Positions 9,656 to 20,775 of a stretch of 64,000 nt of DNA are shown piece after piece. Within the stretch, counting starts at the first letter, position 1, and every line of letters begins with the position of its first letter. The stretch lies in assembly GCA_029747015.1 (NCBI GenBank), contig JAKOGI010000343.1, forward strand, positions 372,001 to 436,000, given 5' to 3'. This DNA comes from Carnegiea gigantea (lineage: Eukaryota > Streptophyta > Magnoliopsida > Caryophyllales > Cactaceae). The notes under the pieces are model-generated. The model searched no databases, was not told where the DNA came from, and saw only the letters and a program-made list of their open reading frames with translations. The position numbers and the translations under genes were made by a program.

Positions 9656-12165
9656 TGTAACACCCCCAGATTTCTAATTCTTTATTTATTACTAATTTTA
9701 CCTGAATGGCAGTAGGAACTCCTAACGGGGTGTTACCGTCGTATTCCTTTCTTGAAAATACCAGGCTGGATATCATAACTGACATTTAAAACAAAGTCTT
9801 CACGAATCAAAGCCCACCATACATGAGTCCAAGAATTTTAACACAAAACTTGAACATCATAATTAAACCAACTAGATTCTATTATAACTTCTAAAATCCT
9901 TTTTAAGCACAACCAGCATTCGAGCCTCGCTCTATTCTCCTATCCCTAGTCCCAAGTATAGCTAGATCACCTGAAAACAAAACATTTTATAATAGTGAGA
10001 TATACTCAGTAACATTCACCCCCAACAGTCAAAGACACGTACAAATTCATTTTTGAAAACATTTTAGGGAAAGGGGGAAACAACAACACGTTTTCAAGGT
10101 GCACAACCCATTATCACCATCTTCCTAAAAAAAATCAGTTTCAGAATCACACTTCCATAATTCCATTCAAAATGTTCAGCTTCAAATAAGTCTTGGGTGA
10201 GCGACCCTAGTGGGTCTCATGGCCTGCGCTCTAACATAGCGCAGCCGCTCAACTCTTTCCTAGCCTACCGCCCCTCAGACGGTTACTGCTTAACTTTCCT
10301 GGCCTGCCACCATCATGGGTGGTTACCGATAACCTGGCCCACATCTCGTACGGAGTACGTGACCGCTCACATGCATACACCTATTACCCGGGGGAAGGCT
10401 ATGGCCTTCAATCAGTTCCAATCGATTTAATTCACCCTATTTAGTTCCTTTCAGTTAATGGATACCAACTTGACACATTCAGTTTCATTCAGATTTAAAT
10501 ACTTTTCCCAACAGAAATCAGAATGCAGAAACAGAACTTCCAATACAATCACAGTAAGTTTCAACCTTTACAACAGTAAATTTCAACTTTTACAATATGG
10601 AGATTTTCAATTTCCAGAACAAACACAGCATTCGGTTCCCATCAAGGAACCATTCATAAATTTTACATCAATGTTCATCCCATTGAAAAGGAATACCAAG
10701 GAATCAATACAAGAACTCCCAAAACTTTCATGATTTCAGTAACACAGGGGAAAGGTTAGGGCATGACTGTTACCTGGGCACCGTGTAATTTACGGACTCG
10801 ATTACTTTAATGAGGGTTTACTGTTCTAAACCTGGGCCCACAAACAGCTTATAGTCAGTCCACATTCAGTGTAGGGCATGCCTGGGCCTCCCCCAAAATT
10901 TAAAAAGAAGTTTTCTAGATCTTTATTCATCCAACCCTATCCGGGGTGAAAGTTCGGCTGGCCCGTTATGGGTCCAAATTTCAAAAATTTATAACTCTAG
11001 TCCCCGATATCCGATTCTAGTGTTCTAGGTCAATCTAGAAACCTTACAATGCCCTCTGTCTTTTCTATGTTTAGAGCTTGGCTTGGTTCTGCCCTGAACC
11101 CAGTCGAATTTTTATTTCTTCCGGCAATGCCAAAGACTGTCTTCCCCCGGATAGTCCTGGTAAATTTTATCAAAACTCGGGCTACGCTACTCCAAATGAC
11201 CCAATTCCAAAACGACATTATTTGGCACATCCAGAGGCTCCTACTCAGTAAATATCACAATTTTTGGCCACCAGTACTACCCAAAGGAATGTTTCTAATT
11301 TGAGGGCGAAACAGTCCAGATTCTGGTTCCCCAGATTCTACCTAGATTTTTACTCCTAACTTCCCATCCTCATAACTTTTTCTTTCGACTTCCAAAAATC
11401 GTGTTCTTACCCAATCTAGAAAGATAATTTTTCCTACTAAAACTTTGATGTTTATCATGTCCACAAATTCACAACACAACCAAGTCTAAAAATTCAAAAA
11501 CCACACCTTATGCCTGCAGTTTCCAGTTTTGATAGGGCTCGGTGTTTTGGCCATAACTCTCTCAATTTAACTCCAATTCATCAAATTCAAAAACCCACGT
11601 AGTCTTCACATCTTAGTCTAACTAATATAAAAATTTCATAGTTTTTGGAGGACCGGAATAATTATACCGAATTTTCAAATTTGAGTCAAAAACAGTATGA
11701 ATTCTGTCCAGGTTGTTCAATCCCTTTTTGCACGGTTTTCGCTCGTTCCAGGTTACTCAAAAAAAATATGTCCATACCCGTTAGACATGTTTAAACCCTC
11801 GCCCAGACCCAATCATGCCAAAGAACCCACCTTTACCATTAAATACCAAAATAACGTTAAAAAGACGCTGTTACTAGTACCTTTAATCAAAACCGGATCT
11901 AGATCGAGGGAAACTCCTTTGTTCAAATTCAATGCCGAGACTGCTGAGAAAATAATAAAGGTTATATCAAAATCTTCATTCACGATGGTCATAAAAATTC
12001 ACAAGAATAAAAGGGATTAAAAAGAGAACAAAAGAGATGAAAAGAAAAGTGGTGATTTCTTTTGGATGCATGATCTTGATCTTCTTACCAAAAATAAGAG
12101 GAACGGCCGGTGGGGTGGCGACACTAGGGCGGCAGGACGATGGTCGGCGATGGTGTAAAGAGAGG

Positions 12166-12196
<31 letters not shown>

Positions 12197-12575
12197 GAGG
12201 AGGACATGAGGGGGAAGTGGGGGAATGGGTGGTTAGGGTTTTAGGTTAAAAAGAAAAGAAAAGGGGGGAAAACACACTTTCAATTTTTTTTTTTTTTTAA
12301 TAAGAGGCGGCAATCAAGGGGGGTTAGGATTTGTATTTTTATTTTTATTTTTTTATTCATAATAGAATAATAGTAATAAAATAATAACAATTATATTAGG
12401 AGTTTTACAAAAATCGAAAAGGAAAATTTTGAAAATTTTAATACTTCCCAAAAATATATCAAGAACTTTATTAGAAGAATTTCACGAGGATTAATTGGCA
12501 CTGACTTGGGTTGACTTGGGCCTAGGTCGGTCCAACTGGGCAAAAATTTTCAAATCGAATTTCCAGGGTTTTACA
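9656..12575 (-). repeat. Element A 5' LTR (right)
   Basis: 2,920 bp with the same TG...CA ends as the left LTR. A large GA-rich tract at about 12161-12200 is longer here than in the left copy. In element sense this LTR should hold the promoter, but I do not see an unambiguous TATA box. Confidence 0.95.
12161..12200. repeat. GA-rich microsatellite in the right LTR
   Basis: Imperfect (GA)n of about 40 bases. The homologous site in the left LTR (2998-3017) has about 20 bases. The length difference arose after insertion, since both LTRs are copied from one template. Confidence 0.9.
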
Positions 12576-12580
12576 CATTA
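12576..12580. repeat. Target site duplication CATTA of element A (right copy)
   Basis: It matches 488-492 exactly and directly follows the terminal TTACA of the right LTR. Confidence 0.95.
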
Positions 12581-12849
12581 TTATAGTGATGTAAGTGCAT
12601 CAGCAGCAAGGGACAAGAGTTACACTAGGAGTTCTACTAGGGCAAGTGAAAGTCGAGATATTCTGTACTTTCTGTTGTAGTTTGTTCTGGTTTCATATCT
12701 TATATCTGTGTCTGACAATCTGTTCATGTTCTTACTGTTCTTGTTGCAAATTCTCTCCAGAAATGAGTTCTGATTATTGGTTTTGCTCTGTATTTGTTTG
12801 TAAACTACATTGTAGTTGTCAATGTTATGAAGTTCTTCAAAATTTTCAG
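12581..12849 (+). other. Probable intron of the LPAT pseudogene
   Basis: Sequence between element A and the first LPAT exon remnant. It ends in a T-rich stretch and a TTTTCAG acceptor at 12843-12849. No earlier LPAT exon is recognisable here, so element A probably sits in an intron or upstream region of the dead gene. Confidence 0.5.
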
Positions 12850-14180
12850 GCCAAGAGCATACTCTAGTGATATCAAACCATAAAAGTGACATTGACTGGC
12901 TTGTGGGATGGGTGCTTGCTCAGGCAAATGATTTCTAATGCCACCTTTTAGATTCATACAATGCATAGAGGGACTTAATATCACACATGAAACACTACTG
13001 CTTTTGTTCTTTACTTGTATCTCCATGTAATCTAGGAGGCATGGGCATTTAAGTTATTGGTTCATTAGCTAATCTGGTGTGATTATGGTAGCGGGCAGGT
13101 TGCCTTGGCAGCACATTAGCTGTTATGAAGAAATGATCAAAGGTACTTCCAGTGAGCACTCAACCAAATACGCTCCTTTCTCATATATGCTTGATTATGT
13201 TAGTCTTTTTTCTAACGTCCATGAACATGTAAGATCTCTAATTCTTTTGCTCTCTTTAATTTACAGATTCATTCAAAGCCTCAAGATTTAATCTTCTTTT
13301 TTCTTATATTTCAATGCTAGGATAAAATACTTTCTAGGGCTACATTTCTCAAATCATAGACCTAGTTTGCTTATCCATTGTCATATAATCTTCTCACAAG
13401 TCAATTGTGATGTGAATTCTATCGATGCTGATTGTTGTCTATTTTCTACTTTTGCAGCTGAACACACTGATGTGTCACTTCCCTGAAAAAGTTTTACCCT
13501 GGCTGAGGGGTTGAATGTATGCTAATTCTGGGGAAATTGAAGTTGTATATTCTATTGGTTGTCTAATTACCCCATAGCAAGTGCCTCTGAACAGGCTATA
13601 TGCTACAATGCTAGTATCCATCTTATCCTCCCAAAGGAACCCCACAAAAAAAGAGAAAAAGAAGAAAGGGGCAGTAACCTGAATTGTATATCCTTTATAA
13701 AATTGATGAATGGTGATTGTGATCTTCTATAAGATAGAATCTCTGTACCCCTTTCTGATAGGGAGGAGTTTTGAATATCTTTATTTATTTATATATTTTT
13801 CCTTCAATCGAGTTGCTGTAAAGTTGTCCTATAACTCCATTTATGTTGTGACTCGTTGAGTGTCTGTTGCCATTTCTTCCTGCCTTCCTAATTGTTTCTA
13901 CGATTCTACCAATCCTGGTTCAATTTTTCGTAAGAGCTTAGTAGTCAGTTCATTGCTTGAGCATATTTAGAAACTATAATCCTAATGTATGTAGCTAATA
14001 GGTTGGTCAATGCGGTTTTCTGAGTATCTTTTTCAGGAGAGAAGCTAGGCGAAGAATGAAAGCATTTGGAGGTATCTATGCATCAAATGATTTGAACTAT
14101 CATGCATGCATGAAATCCTTATCTCTTGGACAAGTGGAGTACTTGCCTTACACGTTGAAGGTTATGGCTTTGAACAACAG
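12850..14180 (+). pseudogene. LPAT2-like lysophosphatidic acid acyltransferase pseudogene (three exon remnants)
   Basis: Exon remnant 1 (12850-12923) encodes [20 protein letters not shown] and continues LAQ. This is the NHX4D catalytic motif block of plant 1-acyl-glycerol-3-phosphate acyltransferase. Remnant 2 (13092-13142) encodes RAGCLGSTLAVMKK, then TGA (13134), then SK. Remnant 3 (from about 13998) encodes IGWSMRFSEYLF, then a TAG at 14046 in place of the family's Trp, then AKNES. After another TGA (14088) an LALHVEG block stands where the family has the EGTR substrate motif, which is broken. Reading phase fits across the remnants. Functional LPAT makes phosphatidic acid in the endoplasmic reticulum. 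The N-terminal and later exons were not found. Intron 1 would use a GC donor (CAG/GCAAAT). Confidence 0.78.
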
Positions 14181-14199
14181 TAATTGCCAGGGTTAGTTA

Positions 14200-15598
14200 A
14201 CCTTCCCCTCTTGCTGTTTCTTTTCTGTTAGTTGTCTCTACATGCCACTATTCAAGTGCAATAACATTAGATGAACAATTTTCTTGCCAGTTCTCTACTT
14301 TATGGCTTTGGTTCTTTTAGGTTGCCTCTAATGAACTCTTCAATGCGAGCTCAGGTGGCATCATGAGCATCAGCACAACGTCAACAGTCCTATTTGTTGT
14401 TGTTATTACTTCATGCTTTCTTATTGTCCTTGAATGTCATCCTGGTTAATTGAGTTGTTGGTGGTTCGTTTTTGCATTGGTGGTGTAGAGGTGAGAGTTA
14501 TAATTTTTCAAATCAATTTTGGAAGGTGCATGTGTTCTACGAGTCCCATGTTTATTTTAGCATGAAAAAGTAAAAACATTTCTAATGAATGAATTTGGGA
14601 TAGATTCGTTAGTAATTTATGAAAGTGAGGCAAATTCTTCTGCATCACACCAAATGCAACTATCTTTGTTGATGAAAATTGTATACTTCCCTGTTGCATT
14701 GTGGCTGGCACTACGAAAATATCATGTCTAGTACAAAGATCATGCTAAGCTATCCTCCGTTCTTCTTTCGTGTGATGTTACTTGAGAGACTGCAAAATGT
14801 GAACATTATGAGTTTAGTTTAAAAATTTTAAGTTACATGTTTTTATGGTAATGAGTTGTTTGATTTGCGTTGTGGATTGAAATACCCTACCATGGCTTGT
14901 TTGATTTCTTGGATTTATTCATAGTAATGGGTTGGATTTGTATGGAATGCTTTAGGCGTGTGGCCTGTTGAGTTGATTTGCTCCGATATGGGGCTATTGA
15001 GATTGTGAATAGTTTTTGATTGTATTCATGATATTTTGTAAGAGGAAAATATTCAAGTTTTAGGCAGAACTCTACCGATTTGTTTTCAAAATCAGGGAAT
15101 TTACTCAAAAGATAAAGCTAAGGGTAAGAATCTTACATAATGTTTGTATAGCAAGAGTACCAAATTATGAAGGCTAATAGATATTACATCTTGTAATCTT
15201 TTTACAAGTCTTTTTCTGTTAGTAGCATTATTTGTAGTACTTAACTCTAATGTATGGGTTTGGTGATTTCAAGTTGAAAACAAGGACAACATGCCACAAA
15301 ATTAGATATCAACTTTGGGTTCGTAAAGCGTTCACTTGGAATTATGGAGTTCTCTATACTATCTCATTCGTTCTGTTTAGCTTTAATCTTATATGTGTGT
15401 ATTTCAAACAAACTCACCTTTTATAGGGTGGGTGCATACTTTATAGGCATGTTGAATTCAGTTTCGTACTTTTTATTATGTTGTTGAACACTAGTTATTT
15501 TTTAACTTAATTAATTGCAATTTGTTTATAGTTATAAAGTTGTCGTACTTTTTGTATCATTTATATTATGATCAAATATATATTTTCTCTCTCTCTTT

Positions 15599-15602
<4 letters not shown>
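14200..15602. other. Non-coding, nothing recognised
   Basis: AT-rich DNA downstream of the LPAT remnants. It might hold further decayed intron or exon sequence of that gene, but I see no LPAT motif. Open frames here are short and unrecognised. Confidence 0.4.

Positions 15603-15654
<52 letters not shown>
15603..15654. repeat. (AT)26 microsatellite
   Basis: 52 bases of uninterrupted alternating AT, preceded by a short (CT)n run at about 15585-15596. Confidence 0.97.
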
Positions 15655-15657
<3 letters not shown>

Positions 15658-15787
15658 ATACGTTAGTGAATATAAATTATTTGCATTTTTTTAATACAAT
15701 GACATTTTATGTCTATTAAATAAAAATTTTTCCATCAAAATAAGTTATCCGCTTAAAGCATTTGAAAGTTAGTTATTAAATGTATAA

Positions 15788-16060
15788 CGCCACACTTATA
15801 AGCGATAGAATAATGAAATTGATTTCTCTCCCCAAGATTACTCTGCCCATGAATACAAGCGAGGGGAATTTACCTACACCTATAAGCATGGTAGATGGCG
15901 TAGTCTTCTACGGATATAAGAGTGGGTACTGCACTATCGGCCACGCTTATTAAGTGTGGCGAATTTTACCCCACCGATATCCTATGCACGCTTAGCTTAA
16001 GCGTGGCGAATATGCACTGTCACGGATATAAGTGCAGAAGGAGGCAGATTTAAGCATGGG
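15788..16060. repeat. Cluster of ATAAGCGTGG-type motifs in both orientations
   Basis: A motif close to TATAAGYGTGG recurs at least seven times within 270 bases. It is direct at 15881, 15914, 16026 and 16050 and inverted at 15790. Two palindromic pairs are CCACGCTTATTAAGTGTGG (15941) and CACGCTTAGCTTAAGCGTG (15987). GGATATAA and CGATATCC occur between them. This looks like the internal or subterminal part of a small non-autonomous DNA element, but I could not define its ends. Confidence 0.5.
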
Positions 16061-18832
16061 TAGATGCAACATTTCTTGTAATATCTATTGATTTGCATAA
16101 AGTCCTTGCCATAATTTTTGGTGCATGACTGGTTGATCCTATGAATAGATTGCACTTCTGAAGATAATTGTGTCCTTTGAATTGAAGAAGATGATAAATT
16201 TGAACTCTAGGGTTTTCAACGAAATGAAGCTTTCTCCTTTGGGAAGAATTCCCTCCAATTTCAGGTATTGTTCAACTCGAAATTGAGTGAAGATTGCAAT
16301 TACGACCTCAATTCCACCAATCGAACTAGTAGATTCAGTTAATTTTCAGGTTAAGTTCTTGAAAATTGAGCGAGCTTCTCATTTGGAGAAGAAGAAAATG
16401 AAGGAATAGAGCACTGGGCAAGCAATCGTCTTACAGGTAGGAAAAGAATTTGCCCATTGTTGTGAGGTTTTTCAGTATTTTAACCGTGTTTTATTTTCTG
16501 ATATCATAATTTTTTAAAAAAAAATAAGTCAACGTGCTATAGCCAGTTATGCAAGGTCAGAGTGGTATATTTGAACAAACTAATTTTTATGAATCGTAAA
16601 CTTGAACATAAAAAAAGGTAGCTGGTAATTTTGAATAAAGTTAAAAAATGGGTGGTAGTTTAATCAAGTAACTCTTTCATAAGTAGTATTTTTATTCTGG
16701 TATTCACTCAAGAAAAATTCTAAGGTGAATAAAAATTTTTTTAACCGCCATAGTTGACTAATCTACACCATTGATTTCATACCTATTAATCTTACCCATT
16801 GATTTCTGCCAACGTGAGCAAACACAATGGCTTGCCCGTGGGATAGAAATTTGGGGGGGCCGAGCAGGGCTTTGTCCCATGAGCATGCATTGGTTGGCTT
16901 CCTTCAACTGGCTCACGAGGGGGCTGCGGGACGCGGGGCAAGCTTCCCCCTTTTTTTTTCTTTTTTTTGGGTAAGTTTTATTGATTTTTTGTTTTTTTTT
17001 TGGATTTTAAAAAGGTAGTTGTGAGTTGGTGTGTGAGTCCGTAGATATTATTTTATTTGGTGAGTCAAAGTGGTGAGCCAACTGTTGGAGAGGGTGAGGA
17101 TTGTGAGGTAAAAAGTTGGAGAGAGAGTTGATATGGCAGTAGCAGGTTCCTACGGATGAGTTAAAAATTTGACTCAGCATTGCTCTTGCTCTAACAAGAA
17201 AGGAAAACACATCCATCTTTTAATAAATTTTAAATTAAAAAATCATATCCTCCATCTGGCTGCAGAACTTCAGCGAAACTGGGCATCATTATCGGCACGA
17301 GTACCTATAATGGCTTTAGAACCCATTCAAACTGATGCTGTTGAAATTTTAAGCTATATCAATGCGAACGTGCCTTCGATCAAGGAAAAATCCGAAATCT
17401 GATCTTGGAAAGCCAAGGAAAAAATAAAAAATGGACCTCCTTGCGACAACTCTGGCCGGGCCAGAGAGCCTCCTAGTGGGAATGCCAATGAATGCGGTGG
17501 AGACGGCAGAGGGGTGGGCCACCGCCTGTGGTGGTGGTGACGATGCTGAAGGTCTCCGGCCCAGCAAATAAGAAGAAGTTTCTCGCTTCACATGATCCGC
17601 CCTGGATTGTAATAACTGTATCTGGGTTAGGATGCGACTTCATTCTGAGGAACAGGGATAGATAATCAGAGGACAGAGGGTGGAGAGAGAGAAATACGTG
17701 GCTAAGGATTGAAGTGCGTTGAAATTCGTCGAGAAGTTTTTCGAATTGTGGATAGCACCCTAATTGAGCCGTCATCCCCATCGAAGGAAACAATGTGTCC
17801 TACTGTCCTTTACAGTGCAGTTGACATGAAAATCTCCAATTTTTATCCAAGAGTTTAGAGAGGGGGAGAATTTGCAATGGAGACAAACACATTCCATGGA
17901 TTTGTAGGATCGGTGCCGAGATCATGACTCAATGAACGCTGAAGAAGGTTTTGGGTAATTACAAATTGGGTTAATGGCATCGACAGACTTGGTTTCACAT
18001 CTTAGTTTTAAATTAATTTTTTTTAGAAAAAAAATAGAGACAGAGAGTGACCAAACTGTCGGTCGTCGTCTGTAAACTACTATTAGAGGTAACTCATTTC
18101 ATTATTAAGGATTGAGATTACTTTATCAAAATGAAGTGCTAACATTAAAGTTTATTATGGTAATTAAAAAAAATAATTGATTACCATAGAGTCTTTTTTT
18201 ACCGAATTAGAAGGGGGTGGGGGAGGGGGAATAATATTTATTATTCTTTTGCTTTATGTGGGAGGTTGACGGGATAACTAATTCTTAAAATTATGACTAA
18301 AATAATGAGTGAATTTTTTGTTTTTTGTTTCCATCGTTCATAAGAAGTGCAAATATTAATGGAAGTGGGATTCGAATCGAAATATTTAGGAATCATTGTT
18401 AGAGGCTTGTATTATCATAACTTATTGTGAAATGCTCGACGTGAATGTTCGAGAGAAGTAGACAATAATGTAGCATATTCCAACAACAATTTCAAAAATC
18501 AAAATGTATTTAATTTTTAATCAATATTACACGCAAATTCGTTCTGAGGACTCGACATATTTTTATTGACATGATTCTCAAAACGTTTTTGAGCATGGAA
18601 CAACCAAATAAAAAAAGAACCAACAATATGATTGGAGGGCTTCTTCGCAAACCTTCACAAATTAACATTGGGAGAGTTGGACGCTCAATTATGCTTACAC
18701 AGAGCACGGATCATCACAAGACTCCCAACCCAAAGCCCTTTTTCTTCAAAGGACTTTAACAAAAATGTCTCCCAAAAAAAAAAAAAAAAGAAGGCCATGT
18801 GTGCAGTCCACATCACACTGAACCACTATTAT
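16061..18832. other. Non-coding, nothing recognised
   Basis: Low-complexity AT-rich DNA with poly-T runs near 16950-17010, a short G-rich run near 18210 and a poly-A run near 18777-18789. No ORF here resembles a known family. The minus-strand frame at 17473-17793 is uninterrupted for 106 codons but has no recognisable domain. Confidence 0.4.
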
Positions 18833-20714
18833 TCAGCATTCAGGCGTAAGGGTACGGTCCCTGCGGGAGTCCCTGCAATAGTCATAGATCATGTGGTTCC
18901 TCTGAGCCCATTCCATAGCAGCTAGCTGTTGATGGGTCAACCAACCAGTGCCAGATGGGTCAACCCAAGGAAGGCTCTGGCACCAGTTCGGGTCATTGAC
19001 GGTGCACCCGGAGATCTTGAAGGTCCGGTACTGGCTCACAAAGGGCTGGTAGTCGTAGTTAGCCTTGTACTTGCCATAATCCGTGGCCCAAGAAGAGGCA
19101 TCCCAAATGGAGCCATAGACCCACATTGGCCTTGATGGGAATGTGGCATCACTTTTCCTGGCGTACCTTCGGATGGGTACATCATCCACAAAGAATCTGC
19201 CATTTGTATCAAATTTTTATCATGTTAGAAAAAAATTCTGACTGTGATAGCTTCAGTATTAGCCCTTCTAATTTGAAGTACACCAGTGACAAATAACAAA
19301 ATTTGTCTTGGAATAAATCTCTTGCCGTTTGTTCCAATGAAAAGTTGAATTGTCCCTCCCTCTGCATTAATTTAAAGGTTTAGCACTTGAGGAAACAGTC
19401 ACCCAGATTGGGAGTGGTCGCTAAACATACAAAATTTCTCATTCAGCGATTCCCACTCAGCTGAATATAATGTCCTGCCACACTACGGTCACTCGTTTCA
19501 TCAATTATTTTAACGAATCGACAATTTTATAGTTGACGTAATTAGATTATTAATAATTTTATAGTTTTGCATAATTGAAAAATCTGTAGCAATCATCTCA
19601 TATCCATGCCTTTGATACTAAAGAAAATATCATGGTATTAGGAGCTGTACAATTTGCGGCTAACAATCTAATCTCCATGCCGAACAAGTAGCTGAGGAAT
19701 GATGCAGAGTTTATATTGGCCCCCAATTTCCGCTATATGTTTTATTATTTTGCCAACCTCCATTATCAAAATAATGGGACAAGGAAATGTGACGAACACT
19801 ACGCATTGATACGTGGACAGTGTGGTGGCCATGGAAAGGTTATCCCATGTCAAAGTATTGTGCTTAGGATGCGATCACTTCATCTTTTAGTTCTTGGAAG
19901 ATAATGAATTCAATGGTGGGGCGCAATAAAGATCTTCTTTTCCTAACTTCTGTGCTTCACAGTTCTCCACCTTCCACATGTCATATTCTCAATGAGGGAG
20001 TAAAAAGATATCATTTTTGTTAATTATTGTTCGCTAAAGTTTTCCACTAATGGATCACTTGGAACTTTTCGAGAAATTGGAAATTATATCTAGAATTTAG
20101 ATGTAAGATTTACAATGTATTTGTGAATTCATTGTCCACTAATCTTAGAGAATTAAAAAAAAAAACCTAAAATACTAGTAAGTCATAGAGAAAAAGTTCT
20201 TATTATTCTACTAAAACTAGAATGCTAATCTCAAATGAAAATAGTGTTTGTTTCTAGGATTAACAATAAGGCATTCAGAAAAGAACCACCACCATACCTA
20301 ACCATCTAGGGCTTGCTCTTTTCATTAGTAAATGTCAATTTACTAACTTCAACCAACTTCAACCAACTTCAATTCACTTCAATCTACTTCAACCAACTAT
20401 TTTAGCCAATTTCTACATATCATATAAAAAATATACCAATTTTAATCAATTTCTACCTACTTCAATCCACTTCAACAAAATAAATATCCACTTCAATCAA
20501 TTTCACTCATTTTCCAACCCCTATTTTTCAACGAAAAGAATAGGCCCTTAACTAAACTTTCGTACGTGTGTGTGTGTGTATGTATGTATGTGTATATATA
20601 TGTGTGTATGTGTATGCACGCACGCGCGCCGTGTGCATACATAAATACGTAGATCCATATACATACATACGTATATACTTATATATACATATGCACATAT
20701 GTCACTCACAATTG

Positions 20715-20775
<61 letters not shown>

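Larger units (their letters stand above)
493..12575 (-). mobile_element. Element A: full-length Tekay/Del-type chromovirus LTR retrotransposon
   Basis: A 12.1-kb Ty3/gypsy element on the minus strand. It has two 2.9-kb LTRs, a CATTA duplication at both sides, an initiator-Met tRNA primer site inside the right (5') LTR and a polypurine tract inside the left (3') LTR. The order gag, protease, RT, RNase H, integrase, chromodomain in a single frame, the DSGATHS protease motif and the C-terminal chromodomain place it in the Tekay/Del chromoviruses. It also carries an extra ORF between primer site and gag. Over the first 244 bases the two LTRs differ at 17 positions by eye count, with no indels, mostly transitions. 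The gag-pol frame has nine stops, so this copy is not autonomous. Confidence 0.95.

Noticed and set aside
14280..14400. Further LPAT exon downstream of the third remnant
   Set aside because: A TTTTAG acceptor followed by GGTTGCCTC tempted me, but translation does not match the LPAT continuation well enough.
15788..16060. CRISPR-like or satellite reading of the repeated ATAAGCGTGG motif
   Set aside because: Spacing is irregular and orientations are mixed; this is a plant nuclear context.
17473..17793. 106-codon minus-strand open frame as a possible gene
   Set aside because: No recognisable domain, no splice context and low-complexity neighbours. It could be chance.
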